From positions 11,228,959-11,292,958 of the forward strand of contig OY365815.1 of the NCBI GenBank assembly GCA_959347315.1: 64,000 nt of DNA, given 5' to 3'. The notes beneath the pieces were generated by a model. The model saw only the letters and a program-made list of their open reading frames with translations. It did no database searches and was not told the DNA's origin. Numbering within the stretch: position 1 is the stretch's first letter; every line of letters begins with the position of its first letter. A program made the translations under genes and the position numbers. Positions 22,691 through 34,740 of this stretch are shown piece after piece. Source of the stretch: Bimastos eiseni (taxonomy: Eukaryota; Annelida; Clitellata; Crassiclitellata; Lumbricidae).

Positions 22691-23049
22691 ATGACGACTA
22701 TGATATTCGTTTATCGGTATTTAATAACATGGCAGAAGTTATATACTGTATCGCGGCTCACAAGATAATTGACTCTCTCGGAAATTATGAGAATGTTGTT
22801 CAATCAGTCTTTTGCGGACAATTAATTTTATGTTCTTGTACAAAACGCGTGATAGGTTAATATATTGCTTCATTGTCTTTTATTGGCGGTTCATAACCGC
22901 TGTCTCAGGCCATGGTGGCGTCTAATGGACGGTGGAAATAGAGGGTTCAGTACATGGTTATGGTTCCTTTCGATGTTCTGTAGGAGTCGGTTCTTAGAAG
23001 ATCCTACACGGTACTCCATTGTGGGGTATACCTTCTCAGAGATATATAC
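22691..23049. other. Intergenic, nothing recognised
   Basis: No gene or repeat identified between the LINE fragment and the MITE. Confidence 0.45.
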
Positions 23050-23221
23050 CATCCGCGTACCGAGGGGGGGCCAGCGGGGCCTATGACCAGGGCGCAATTG
23101 CGGAAAGGGCGCAAATTTAAGGATGGAATAACTTATTATTCCATAAAATGCACCATTTTCAAAATGTGGGGACGCCAAATTAGCTAGGCACAGGTCGCAA
23201 TTATAGTTCGGTACGACCCTG
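23050..23221 (-). mobile_element. hAT-type MITE, relative of 55384-55610
   Basis: It contains CGCGTACCGAGG, CCAGCGGGGCC, GGGCGCAAATTT, GGATGGAATAACTTATTATT and AAAATGCACCATTTTC in the same order as the reverse of 55384-55610, and ends GGTACGACCCTG. The flanks do not give a clean 8-bp duplication, so the insertion is older or one end is altered. Confidence 0.7.
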
Positions 23222-23400
23222 CTTACCTCCAATACATTCGTCATCCCTCACCCAATACTCTCGGCTCTCGTCCTCCCTTACCTCCAATACTCTCCTACTC
23301 CGTTACCTCCAATATTCTCAGGGCAAAATGGAGGAAAGGCAGGGTGAGGGTAAAATGGAGGAAAGGAAGAGTGAGGGTAAAATGGATGAAAGGGAGTGTT
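23222..23400. repeat. CTTACCTCCAATA repeat and 27-bp tandem repeat
   Basis: TTACCTCCAATA occurs three times (about 23223, 23278, 23304). It is followed by three 27-bp units of GGGTAAAATGGAGGAAAGG type (about 23320-23398). Confidence 0.75.
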
Positions 23401-23749
23401 TTACTAGTTACTAGCAAGTCAGTACTATTTCTAGTCAAATTCAATAACAGTGAAAACTTAAAAAATGATAAGTAATTTTTTTTAGCAAGCAAAGTTAATT
23501 AGCTCTAGTAGCCTACTGCTCTTCCACCTAAATCCCGATATTTTTAACCAATTATTTATAATTTACCCATTTAATTTTGACATTTTCGTTGTTATCACCA
23601 GACAATTAATTGCACTTGACCATCATATTGCCACATTACAGCTAATTTGGGAACTATCCCATATATAGACCTAGTTGATCCGGCCTAAAACCTCATAATG
23701 GTGGAAAGATAAGTTAGCCTGAAATGTAACTTGTTTTGTATAAATATTG

Positions 23750-23750
<1 letters not shown>

Positions 23751-23806
<56 letters not shown>
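23751..23806. repeat. (TA)n microsatellite
   Basis: 56 bases of uninterrupted TA. Confidence 0.95.
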
Positions 23807-23809
<3 letters not shown>

Positions 23810-23834
23810 TAGGCCTATACTTTTAGAGTATCCT

Positions 23835-25046
23835 CAGGGCTCAAAATGGACTGGAACGCACCGGAACGACGTTCCGGTTCGTAAAATGCAACGGTATTAT
23901 CGTTCCGTTTCGTCAAATATGATGGAACGCATCAGAACGCCGTTCCTTTTCGTCGCGGGAAAATTGAAATGTTATTTGTGGCCATTCTACTGCTCAGCTT
24001 GGTGCAAGTGGAAATTATTAAAAATTCTTATTGCAAAGTCCACTTTCTGTCATGAATTATAATATTAATCTTGAAATATGTCAATAAACGGGCATTAAAT
24101 ATAACGAGGTGACAAACAGCGGAACATCCCCACTCTTCTCTACTCGACGTTTATTTGCGTTTGACGTCATCTTTATTAGCTGACGACGTCATGTCTAAAA
24201 ATAATTAATATAGACAATAAGGATGATTGCGTATTTGTGTTCTCATTTTCAAGAGAAAAATAATCAGATTCAGAAATGAAATATATTTGATCATTAGCCA
24301 CAATTATTTTTAACGAATTTGTTGAAAATACGACCAATTTTAAGTGATAACACTGATAATCCGGATGAACCTTCAAAAACAGAGAGTTAAGCGTTCCTGT
24401 ATGGCCGAAAGGGGATGATGGCCAGTGCTCAACTCAAGAACATTATCATGTTATTGGTGAGTTGGTGAAGAACTTCAAGGAGATCAATGTGAATATGTTC
24501 TCAAAGAGTCTTTAATTATCGTTGATAACGTTAATGATAAAGAAGACGATTTGCCAGCCTGTTGGAACAAAGATCAGCGCGACAATTTTAAGACTGGCTG
24601 ATTGTAAAAAATAAAGCTTTGGGTCAGAAAGCAAATCGAAAAATATCGGAATACTTAGTGAAAATAATCTAAGAATTTCTGAAATCTAAACCATGGCACG
24701 AGTGTTCTATAGGCTAAGAGCAACACTAAAGAAGCTCAACAGTCCAGTTTGCAGAAAAAACTATTTGAACATAAAAAGTGATGCTTTTCTGAAAGCACTT
24801 GAAATATCAGAACCAACTGGTAAAAAACATATCGACACCAAAATTAAGTTGAGTGTCAGACTGCCTACAACATCGATAAACCAAAATAACCAATGCCTTA
24901 TTTATATAATATTATTATAGTGATTAATTGATGTTTCTGGTAGGCCCTATAACCTTAAAATTGTCCTGTAAATGATACCATTAATATATTAATTTGACTA
25001 GTGTACGTTCCGTCACGTTTCGTCAAATTTTCCATTTTGAGCACTG
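23835..25046. mobile_element. hAT-type transposon, 1,212 bp, degraded
   Basis: The terminal repeats CAGGGCTCAAAATGGA and (reverse of the right end) CAGTGCTCAAAATGGA agree at 15 of 16 bases. The flanks AGTATCCT (23827-23834) and AGTATTCT (25047-25054) agree at 7 of 8. Subterminal copies of GGAACG and TTTCGTCAAA occur at both ends. The interior has short open stretches (for example ATG at 24693, 75 codons) with no recognised transposase motif, so this is probably a non-autonomous or decayed copy. Confidence 0.88.
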
Positions 25047-25054
25047 AGTATTCT

Positions 25055-25364
25055 AGCTGCATTTTGTGGCAAACCTCCGATTCACCTCACTTCAGCGTAT
25101 CGGTGAACGACCTGGGAAACCTTGGGATCCTTCCCGTCTTTTTCTGGTACCTCGGAAGGCCGAGCCCGAGGTTTTCCCCGTCTTCTTCTTGAGTGTCCGC
25201 TGGGTAAGACCTACCCGGTCTGGCGTAGGACTTAAGACAGCCCCGAAGGTAGAATCAGAGTCCTTAGCCCAAAGACTACACCAACTCGTTGACGAACAAA
25301 CTTGTTTTATTATAAAGTTCAACAGCAGCGAACAGCCAACGAACAATTGTCACGATCAAATAAT
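25055..25364. other. Intergenic, nothing recognised
   Basis: GC-richer than its surroundings but without a recognised gene or repeat. Confidence 0.4.
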
Positions 25365-25835
25365 CACAGAGTTGTACGGTCTCGAGACAGTGTCTCGGTC
25401 TCGAGACAGTGTCGTCTCGAGGCAGTTTTTTAGTGTTTCGGTCTCGGTTTCGGTCTCGGAAGCCTGCTGTTTCGGTCTCGAGGTAGTGTCTCGAATTTTT
25501 AGAAACTGTCTTGAAGTGAATGTCTTGTTCTGTCTGGAACAAGCTGTCCCGATGAGTTTCGCGTGAGCTGTCTTAAAATCTTGCGCGGCAATATAAAAAC
25601 TGTTCTCAGGAATTTGTAATATATACATTATAAGTTTCGAATTGAAATTACAAATAAACATTATTCCCGAAAACTGAAACATTAGCATTTTACAGCATTT
25701 TATATAGGATCACTTGTCTTTTACTGTCTCGTACTGTCTTGAACCTAGTGTCTCGGTCTCGGTATTTCACTGTCTCGGTCTCGTTCTCGGTCTCGGCACC
25801 TCACTGTCTCGGTCTCGTCTTGGTCTTGAAGTTTA
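25365..25835. repeat. Two GTCTCG-rich blocks around a unique core
   Basis: 25370-25560 and 25725-25830 are packed with GTCTCGGTCTCG and CTCGAGACAGTGTCTCG variants. The region between is ordinary sequence. The blocks are in the same orientation. This may be a diverged hexamer satellite or the ends of an unknown element. Confidence 0.7.
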
Positions 25836-28124
25836 AAGTCTTGCATACAAAACTGAATAATCGACAGCAGACTGCCAACGACTCTACATAGTCATTCTCG
25901 AACAGATGCCGACCATCATCGCTCGACTGAACTCTGCAGTCCCTTATATAGTCTTCGGGGAGTAGCAATGCTACGTAGCAATGGTATACCTGTAGCACAG
26001 ATTGATACAGGACGTAGCATTGCTACAGAGGCGTAGCACGAAATGTTTATCAATTCACACCGGCGATAACGCCCCAATTTTTTACTTGAGAATGAATATG
26101 ATCAGATGACTTTTGTTGAGATACTTTGTGCCCCTCCATTTCCTTAATTTCTGAGAAGCGCCAAATTCAAAGAGTGAAGGGCACCAAAAATGTTTTTACG
26201 ATGCGCTTAAGCGCTTTTACAAAAGTGTAGGGCCTACGCCCCGCTTTCAAAACAGCCCATTGAAGCTGCATATGGTAAAGTTGACGAGGAGGCGGCGAAA
26301 GTTAGGGTGGGCAGGACAAACGCCCGTATAGGTTTGCGTCCTACAGTTCCATCGCCTCCACAGTTAGAAATTGACCACTGTGCGGACTGTTCAAGTGTGA
26401 GATCAGAATCTCTCAAATAAGACATAATTATCAAAGTTAATCAGAAGGCGAAGCGAGACGGCGCGGACAAACTGACAAAACTGTCGTAAGCTCTAACTAA
26501 CGGTACCAGCACAGTTTAGTTGACTGGGACAGTACGTAGGCCTATACGAAGTATGCAATACAAAGTATAGAATATATCGAGATATTCAGAACTCTTGCGC
26601 CCATGAACGGTGATCTGACAAGTTCAAACTTGCAATAAGACCTAGCTAGGCTTATCTCGGGTCTAGGTCTATTTAAACAATAGGCATATAAAAAATCCAC
26701 TCATTATTAGGGCTATAGGCGCTTTAGTTGCGGACGAGAAAGATCGAAAGAAAAGCGACTGGATATATCTGGGGTAGAAATTGTTGACTGATCCTGTAGT
26801 TCTGTGTGTTTTATCTTATTTTTCTCATTTTATCGCGTTGTATAATATTTTACTGAATTTATTAATATCCAGATTCATGGAACTCGATCTCTGGATTTCA
26901 TATAATATGTTCATTGTTCACAAGTCATGCTTCATTATTCTATGGCTTTCCATAGATATCTGTGATGGTTTGTTGCTAGTTCTTGTAAATGTTGTGTAAA
27001 TGGTAACATTCTTGCGACAAAATCTTAATTTACAGTCGTTTTGTTCTTCTTTATAATAGATTTAACCGCCAGAGAGTTCAAGCAGTCGATCAGTGTTAAA
27101 GTTTTATGTAAAGTTTGTATAGTATATTTTAAGTTGTTGCTTATTTTAGACCCATTTTGCTGCATGATGTATTCCAATATTATGTTGCCCGTGTTTACTA
27201 CACATTCAGTTTACAGTCCTGATATCAATATAGATGTTGGCAATTTGGTCTTTGCTGTAAGGTAATGTTACATGAATGAGTGGTCATAATGTGCTGATGA
27301 TGTTTGGTGCCATATGATGGCGTTAACGCATTGGCAAAACTTATGATGCTTTAAAATTGGATTATCTATCGGGGATCAACCCGAATCATTGGAATCCCCA
27401 AAACACTGAAATGGCCAAAAAGCCCGATTCCCCGAAAACAGCAATGTTCTATCAAATTCTGAACTGTCTCAGAAAAGCGCAATTCGTTCATTAGTCCAGC
27501 TTCTATATGAATTCTTTTCATCGATCCAGCTTCCACTTAAGTAAAATCCTTTTCATCAAACCAGCTTCGTTTTCGGGGACACGGATGAAATCATTTTAGG
27601 AGATTCGGGTTTCGATGATTCACTACGTACCCAATCTAACACTATACCGACCACAATTATCGGTTCATTTTATGGTACTTATTCGAAAGCTCGTGAGTTC
27701 TATTTTCAGAATATTAATTGCTCCAGTGTAAATGTGCCATTGAACACATACAGATCAATTTAGTCTATAACGACGCAAGGTTATGAAACTAATGAGAACA
27801 TAAATATTATAAAAGAAATGACAATAGATCTATGTATATGGTACACTAGCCTACAGTTTATATAATTTGCCTCAAATTTTTACTCTATGTCTACTTGTTT
27901 TTTGCAACCAATGACAGCCTGCGAAACTATGTAATGTATATTATCGGCAATCCACGCACCCCGAAACTGCCCAGAATTTGTTAAGAGAACATGAATAAAT
28001 AAGAATCTAAAACTAATATTGGAGATCTTTGGTTAGTTCCCTTGTTGAGTTGAATAGCATTTGGAATGGTGGTTTGTTGTGATAAATCCATTCTAAGCAA
28101 GTCTTTCCATATTTGAATTTATAT
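25836..28124. other. Intergenic, no gene recognised
   Basis: This includes a cluster of GTAGCA/TGCTAC motifs at 25962-26040 with a 15-bp inverted repeat (25962-25976 and 26012-26026), then AT-rich sequence. Frames at 26781-26999 and 27041-27265 are hydrophobic by AT bias and have no domain. Confidence 0.45.
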
Positions 28125-28320
28125 TAATTTAATATAGCGCCCCTTCAAGACGACTACTCAGAGGCGCTCCCAATCCAGGCCCGAGCAAAAAGAAGAGTCT
28201 TGAGGTGTTGATGAGATGTATCAGAGGGTACCCTAGGAAGGAAGTGGATGACCTGCGAGCGACCATTCCATGCAGTAGGGTCAGTAATGGCGAATTTTCC
28301 ATAGCGATGCTGTCATCTTT
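28125..28320 (-). mobile_element. CR1/L2-like LINE 3' fragment
   Basis: On the - strand, TGCATGGAATGGTCGCTCGC leads into GAGCGCCTCTGAGTAG and CTTGAAGGGGCGCTATATTA, the common 3' end of the LINE family here. Confidence 0.65.
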
Positions 28321-28942
28321 AGCACATTTTTAGCCAATGCCACAAAAGTATATATATATATATTTCATTTTGGACGATGTAGTGACGGGTTGAATGGTGA
28401 AATAATTGCTGCCGTTAAAATGATAGATTACTTGAAATTGCATAGTGCAAACTATAAATGAAATCAATGACTTTTTTAGTGTCACAAATTGTATTCAGTC
28501 ATCTTTAGTTTTGGATAACTTGCCTGGTATGCCCCAAAACCCGACTCCCTGACAGTGGTGAAAATGGACTGAATACACACATACAATCTTTCCATTAAGT
28601 ATTCAATTCCTGGAGATTGTTATTAAACTATTATCCTGAATAGCATTATCATAAAATCTCTAAAAGTTTTATTTGCTTCGATAGCGTTGTTTTCATTTAG
28701 AAACTAGATTTCAGGTTTGAGTCGAAATTTAAATTCTTGGATTAGGTTTTTTGCATTTCCACAGTTGGAGGTCAAAGTGCAACATTACTGCCGTTTTCTT
28801 ATTGGCTGTCATGCGATTTCATTGTACAAACTGGTTTGTGTGGTGTCTGCTCTGATATAGGTGTCTAGGCAAATAATTCCAACCACACAGCTCAAGACAA
28901 CCTACTCCAAGACGGAGGAAACTGGGCCGGTCAGTTCATCCA
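28321..28942. other. Upstream region of DCUN1D3
   Basis: AT-rich sequence. CTGATATAG at about 28852-28860 could be a splice acceptor placing the coding start near the 5' end of an internal exon, but no upstream exon was identified. Confidence 0.4.
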
Positions 28943-29911
28943 ATGGGTCCTTGCTTCTCCTGCTGTTCAAAAGCCCGCCCTCCAAACCACAATAAAACGC
29001 AGACAAGTACTCAGGTCTTAAATCAAGTCAAGTCGACGCAGGACTCGGAACACATGGGTCGAACCTCATCTGTTCAAAGTAATCCGCACGGCAAACGCCC
29101 CGTCGAAGAGCCCGCCGTTCCGGGCCAGCGCAGTGGCTCGTCAATGGGACAGAACGGCAGCAATGCTAAACTGTTTCCGCAACAAAAATTTCCTACCGAA
29201 CGTAAGACGCCGAGTGGAGCCTCGACGTCGGAATGCCCGTCTAAACGGGTCTGTGGTAGCTCTCGAGAGGTATCGGACGCCAAAATCCACGCGCTGTTCG
29301 AGACGTATCGCGATCCAGAAGAGGACTGCATTCTTGTGGACGGCGTCGAGAGACTGTGCCACGACCTGAACCTGCAGCCGGAGGAGTTTCGGGTTCTCCT
29401 GCTCGCCTGGAAGCTGAACGCAGTGACGATGTGTCGGTTCACACAGACGGAGTTCGTTGATGGCTGTAGACAGATTCAGGTCGATTCGATCAGGCAGATG
29501 CACGGTCGGCTGTTGGAGATCGAGGATGAGGTGCGGAAGAACAAGGAGTGGTTCCGCGACCTCTACCGCTGGACTTACACGTTCGGACTCGACTCGGAGC
29601 GCCTCCAGCGAGTCCTCCCGGTTGAGATGGCAATCGCGCTCTGGAGACTCGTATACACTCACAAAGAACCGTCCATTCTGTCGCGATGGATCGACTTCCT
29701 CGAGAAGCACCCCAACATTCATGGCATACCCAAGGACACGTGGGATATGTTTCTAAACTTTGCCGAGGTCGTCGACGACGATCTGAGTAACTATGACGAC
29801 ACCGAAGCGTGGCCGGCTCTGTTCGACGACTTTGTCGAGTACGAAAATGACCGACAAAACCAGAATTTGGTCTCGGACTTATCGGAAAAAGACTCCGTGC
29901 CGTTCACTTAA
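28943..29911 (+). CDS. DCUN1D3: DCN1-like protein 3 (DCUN1D3), membrane-tethered cullin neddylation co-E3, single exon
   Basis: A 322-residue frame. The Cys-rich N-terminus MGPCFSCCSK is the place where vertebrate DCUN1D3 is lipid-modified for plasma-membrane targeting. Residues about 11-110 are polar and disordered. The DCUN1 (PONY) domain spans about 112-301: EEFRVLLLAWKLNAVTMCRF (147-166), FRDLYRWTYTFGLDSE (204-219), VEMAIALWRLVYT (227-239) and GIPKDTWDMFLNF (261-273), ending DLSNYDDTEAWPALFDDFVEY. Asp and Ala residues in KDTW (264-267), EAWP (288-291) and FDDF (294-297) correspond to the DAD patch that contacts cullins. The family promotes NEDD8 transfer from UBC12 to cullins with RBX1. 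The basic disordered N-terminus before the domain and the Cys-rich start favour DCUN1D3 over DCUN1D1/2/4/5. Odd point: Pro at position 3, directly after Gly2, is disfavoured by N-myristoyltransferase. Coding GC is much higher than the flanks. Confidence 0.94.
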   Translation: MGPCFSCCSKARPPNHNKTQTSTQVLNQVKSTQDSEHMGRTSSVQSNPHGKRPVEEPAVPGQRSGSSMGQNGSNAKLFPQQKFPTERKTPSGASTSECPSKRVCGSSREVSDAKIHALFETYRDPEEDCILVDGVERLCHDLNLQPEEFRVLLLAWKLNAVTMCRFTQTEFVDGCRQIQVDSIRQMHGRLLEIEDEVRKNKEWFRDLYRWTYTFGLDSERLQRVLPVEMAIALWRLVYTHKEPSILSRWIDFLEKHPNIHGIPKDTWDMFLNFAEVVDDDLSNYDDTEAWPALFDDFVEYENDRQNQNLVSDLSEKDSVPFT

Positions 29912-32900
29912 TGTTCAGTTTAATTTTATTGTGTACAATTGGAAAATATTTATTGGATTTTGCAAACTTGTAGCTTTGCTGCAGTTAGTCGTTCTAGTAG
30001 GCTGCATGAAAGGAGTATGAGTTTGGAGTTAAATGAGACATGATGGTTTGTCTTATGTAAGGGTTGGGGCATTAGTCAGCCCCACTCCTCTTTTAATGTC
30101 AACCTGTACGTGTCTATCTGTACCGCTGTTTTGGTAGCCTTTGTCAAAGTCAGATGTCCTGCTCACATTGTTGGTGCATATTTTCAGCGACTTATAGCAG
30201 TAATTTCTGTTGCGGCAGATAGTAGTGTGGCTATGATGCTCAGACATTTATGCGCTGCACAGTAGTCACTGTTGTCGGCAGACAGATGTGTTGGCCTTAG
30301 GTGATTGCTGTAATGTTGAGGCACTATACGAATTTCACGAGATAAGTATTGGGCTATTGGCCACACCAATCGCTCTTGGATGCTATGGAATATGAGTGTT
30401 CTAGCCACACTAGTGACTAGTTTAGTCAGACATTAATTCTGAGATTGTAGGTGCCTGCATAATAGAACAGGGCCACGCCAGTCATGTTTCTATAACCAAA
30501 ATTGTTAACAATATGTTATGTTTTACCTCTCAGAGGTCTATGAAGGAGCTAAAACAATGTCTTCAATGTTACTGTTCACATCTGATGATTTGAAATCTTT
30601 ATTCTGTAGGCGCCTGTGGAATATTGTAATGACTAGTCCAATTGTTTTATATTCTAATATGCTGTTCTATACCTTGAAGAGCAGTTGTTAAGATGTTTGC
30701 TGAAAAAAAACAACTGATATTACCACCAGGGTCTTCTAGTTCATTAACCATTTGACACTTACTGGACCTCCCATGTTAAACGTGTTTATTTGAATAACAA
30801 TTGCATTTGCAAAACGTTGACTGCTTTAAGTATGTAATCTCGGTTTTGATCAAAGAGTCATAACGGGCTTTTTATTGCAGAATTCTTGACATTAGGGCAT
30901 AACCGAGTAGACAATCTCTACCAAGTACCGTATTCGAGTATTTGGATGACGGATCCGGGTACAAACTGAATAGCAGTGGCAACTCTGGGTCAGCAAGTAC
31001 CATCTGCAGGCGAAGCTTAACATTTTAAACTTTCGTCACTTTCGCTTAATGATAAATTATCAAAATAAGTGTTTGTGCCTGTAATAACTACTAATACAGT
31101 CTTCAATTTTTTAGGTTCGTTTTCAGATTCTTAGATGTTCATAAAAAATTATTGAATTAAATTTTTTTATATTTAACTATTTGGGCGTGTAATATTTGCC
31201 TAGGCGAATACTTCAGAATAGTCTCAAAAATGGGATATTTGGCCTAGGCGATTTCCGGTTATGCCCTATTTGACATGCAAGATAAAGGGTCTTGGACATT
31301 AGTATCGAGTGTCGTGTCTTCATAAGCTACACGATCTTGCTAATATGAGTGCTTCTGTGAGGCTCTAATAGAATGCAGTTTTTCCTGCTAACTCTCTACA
31401 ATCACGGTAGCACGTTACACGACACTGTAAACAAGGAAAAGCAAAACGGTTGTGAGGTCACGGCTTACTATGAGTTTGAGGTTGAAGCCTTCCAACCTTG
31501 GATGAACATTTGCTTCTTTTGATGACGCCTTGTAGCTATGACACAGTGGCACCAATGTCAAAACTATATGAACTGTGCTAGCAGGTTGATTGGCTAGCTG
31601 TCAGTGAGGAAACGATTTGCTAGTAATTTATGCACTTTAGGAAAGATTATTTTATACATGTGTGTAGTTGGGATTCCATTTTTAGCATTGCTCATGTTCG
31701 ATTTGAGCTCGCAGTGCCTCCTCATTTGAAACAGAGTAGGTTGTTACGAGTTTGGCCTTTTAAGTCTTTTGTTATATGGGTGCACTTTATTCTAAAAGAA
31801 TTGTTGTCAGTGAGACAGGCTGAAGATTACTTGAACAAAATGCTACCATTTACACAAAGTAACTGTGTTTACAATTTTTCATCTTAATGGAATGTCAATT
31901 GAGAGATCGGGGTTGACATCAAGTAAGAAATTTGTTTAGAAATTTCTGCAAACATGCTCCCCTAGCCAACATGCTATAATGCGTATGGTGATCATACACT
32001 GTCTATTAAAATGATCAGGGTAGGAAAAATTTCATACTGATGGCTGCCTCTTAGGCTAGCTTAAAGTGCTGTTCTTCCTCTACAGCTTGATATACGTAGC
32101 ATTTCTATTTAATGATGCAAGACCCGACTTACTTACCCTGAGCAGTTGCGTTAAGGGCTCGTTCAAGATTCAAGTGCTGTGTCTGCCTGCTGGAAGGCTA
32201 GCACAATTTACACCTCCATTTTGGTTGAATGCTAAGTGTACATCTGTCAAATGTCTTTGCAATATCGGTGTGTTGATATGAGAAGGAGAGTCCAGCCAAT
32301 AATATTGAGTTACATTTGTTACTTGCTCGTAAAATACAGTCCGAAGAGGCAATGTTCTTTTGCAATCCTGTAGAGATTTATATTGCAATTTAGCATATAT
32401 GCACAGATGCTTGAATTTAACATGTGACGTGTAGTGATAAGAGTTACAGCAGAACTACAAAGTATCGTCAGGATTGATGGTCAGCATAGTAGTTTTAGTT
32501 ATCAACTAACCTTATTTCTTAGAGTGACTTGTACAAGCGATTGTACGGACAGTCGGGTTTAGGCTGCTCGGATGAACAGTCAATTGACAGATTGGGTGAA
32601 TGGACGAACCGTTGGAACCGATTCAGTTGAACATCAATATACTTCTTGCGGGATGTCCTTGATTGGCTATCGGCCTGGTAGCACGCATCTTGTTGGATTG
32701 TTACGCTGGTCTGGTGCTTTTTCTCTGGCTGTGCGCCCTCCTACTTGACTTCCCCATTCGGTGTCTGACCTGGCCTTGCATAATCTTTTACTCCATTGCT
32801 GAGGTGAGCCTGTGGTCACTTGGAGCAAGCTCGTCACCAGTGCTGTGCAAAGCTTTCTCAGCGGTTGGTTCATCCACCTGGATGTGGCTCCCTGTAACTC

Positions 32901-33416
32901 TGTCTTCCCCCTATAAATGATCTCTTCACTTTTCAGAAATTGTTAAAATAATTTATTTTGGCTGAAGATGTGCTACACAAATTCCCGGAATGAATTTCTG
33001 TTAGTCCGTTTTGCGTGCAGTCCAGTTAACGTGCTGCCATATAGTGCAGTAGCAAGCTAATGGATTTGCATAAGACTGACTGCTCTTGGCTTCAAGTCCC
33101 AGTGCATTGTATGAAACGAATGATTCTTGACTCTTGAGCCATGTGCAGTATGTGTAGATTATGAAAGGGAGATGGAGCTTCATCTGGTTGTTAGATTTTT
33201 TTTTTAAACTTCCACTACAAGAGTGTGTTCACTCTGTTCTAACAACTAATGTTGACAGAGGCATGTAATAAGTATCCTACATTTCTTCACCTGTCTCTTT
33301 TGCCAATATTATCTGCTTCAGCCAAATGAACTAGCAGCGAATCAAGAATTTGGCTGAGAAGCTACCAAAAATGTTAGTTAATTACAGTAATGTTATGCAC
33401 TATTGTCAGCTAGACC
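29912..33416. other. Repeat-poor region downstream of DCUN1D3
   Basis: No SINE, LINE or hAT signature was seen in about 3.5 kb, unlike the rest of the window. It may include a long 3' UTR of DCUN1D3, but no polyadenylation site can be assigned. A hydrophobic frame at 32663-32803 ends at a good GTGAGC donor but lacks a start or acceptor that I can support. Confidence 0.45.
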
Positions 33417-33520
33417 AGTGATTCTCAACTTATGGGTCGCGACCCGCAAGTGAGTCGCAAAGGATATCCAAGTGGGTCGCCAACTTTTCTTTGAAATCGC
33501 ATTTTTTCCACTGACAAATA
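33417..33520 (+). mobile_element. hAT-type element, left end only
   Basis: CAGTGATTCTCAACTTATGG followed by GTCGCGACCC resembles the ends of Charlie-like hAT elements. No matching right end or 8-bp duplication was found nearby, so this is a truncated copy. Confidence 0.55.
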
Positions 33521-34654
33521 TTGGCACGTGAATGTAGGCCTAATGCGCTATATTTTCTATTGGCCTAGATCGTTGCCTTGTCAGTGTTGCTGCCATTTTA
33601 AACTATTCACATCAGTGAGACCGGCTGTTCAGTTACGATTACACTCAAGACTAAATAATTATAGGAATGGGCTCTGTGTACATAATGACTTAAGTTTGTG
33701 TCTAACCAACATTAGCCCACGTAGTGACTTAGGATTCTGTACATCTGACCAGAATGCAAGCCCCGCCATCTCATTAACAGTTTTTATGTCTCAATGTGAG
33801 TCAAATAATAAAGGTTTTTTTTAATATTATTCTTTTATGACATTATGTAATAGTATTATGATTTATTTATAGTTTTGTTATCACGCTTAGTTTTAAGAAA
33901 GCTTCACTTTTTCGCTAGCATGGTTAGTTATACAATACATTGATGCGTGACTTGCTGAGTTAAGAAAGATCATATTATATGCAGGGTTAAAGTGGGTAGG
34001 AACGACGTTCCCACTGCTCTCGAAATCCTGAGTCTGCGTTCCCACTGCTCACAATGCAATGGAATCGTCGGAACGCATTTGTTCTAATAAAACTCTTCTT
34101 CGGTAACGACAACTAATTCATGACTCTTTATTATGAGTCTTATTTAGAACTACTTTACAATGTGTTTGCTGTCCGCTTGTAAGCAGCTTTACGCTAACGA
34201 CATGTATAAGGCCTTAAACCGGGTATGTTAACGGATCACTACAATAATAGGGAGGGTAGAGGATGATGAGGAGTGGTGGAGAACGGAAGATGGGCGAGTA
34301 TTAGAACGGAGGGAAGGGCTAATGAGGATGGGAGTAATAAGCGAGGAGCATGGAAATGGGACGAAGTGTTGAAATCGGAGAGGATGGGCAGGTGAGGAAT
34401 GACTGAGAAGGAGGTGGAGAAAAATTTTGAGCGTAGTGAAGGGGAGGAGGGAAAGATGAGGGGATTAGAATGAGAATACAATGGATAGTAATAGACAGCG
34501 GAAGGAGAGGATCCATAAGAATAGAAAGAAAGAGGAGGGGACGAGGAAGAGGCAGAGGATAATAGATGGTGAAGGGGAGTGGAAGTTGAGGGGCATTGGC
34601 AGAAGTGTTGGCCCACTCTCCTACAAGTCAGGTACGGTAGCCATCACATATTGC
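33521..34654. other. Intergenic with a purine-rich block
   Basis: A possible further hAT start, CAGGGTTAAAGTGGGTAGG, lies at about 33982, with GTTCCCACTGCTC motifs to 34050, but no partner end was found. 34235-34600 is G/A-rich (GAGGATGAGGAGTGG type). Confidence 0.4.
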
Positions 34655-34740
34655 ATTGTATTGTATTTAAATCTCTTTATTTGTATAGCGCCTCTCAGCG
34701 CACACCGATCGCTTCCAGATAAAAGAAATTCGTCTTGAGA
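34655..34740 (-). mobile_element. CR1/L2-like LINE 3' tail
   Basis: On the - strand, GAGAGGCGCTATACAAATAA and a (TACAA)n-like tail form the usual 3' end. Confidence 0.5.

Noticed and set aside
33982..34060. Further hAT element starting CAGGGTTAAAGTGGG
   Set aside because: No right end or matching 8-bp duplication could be located, so it is only mentioned in the surrounding region.
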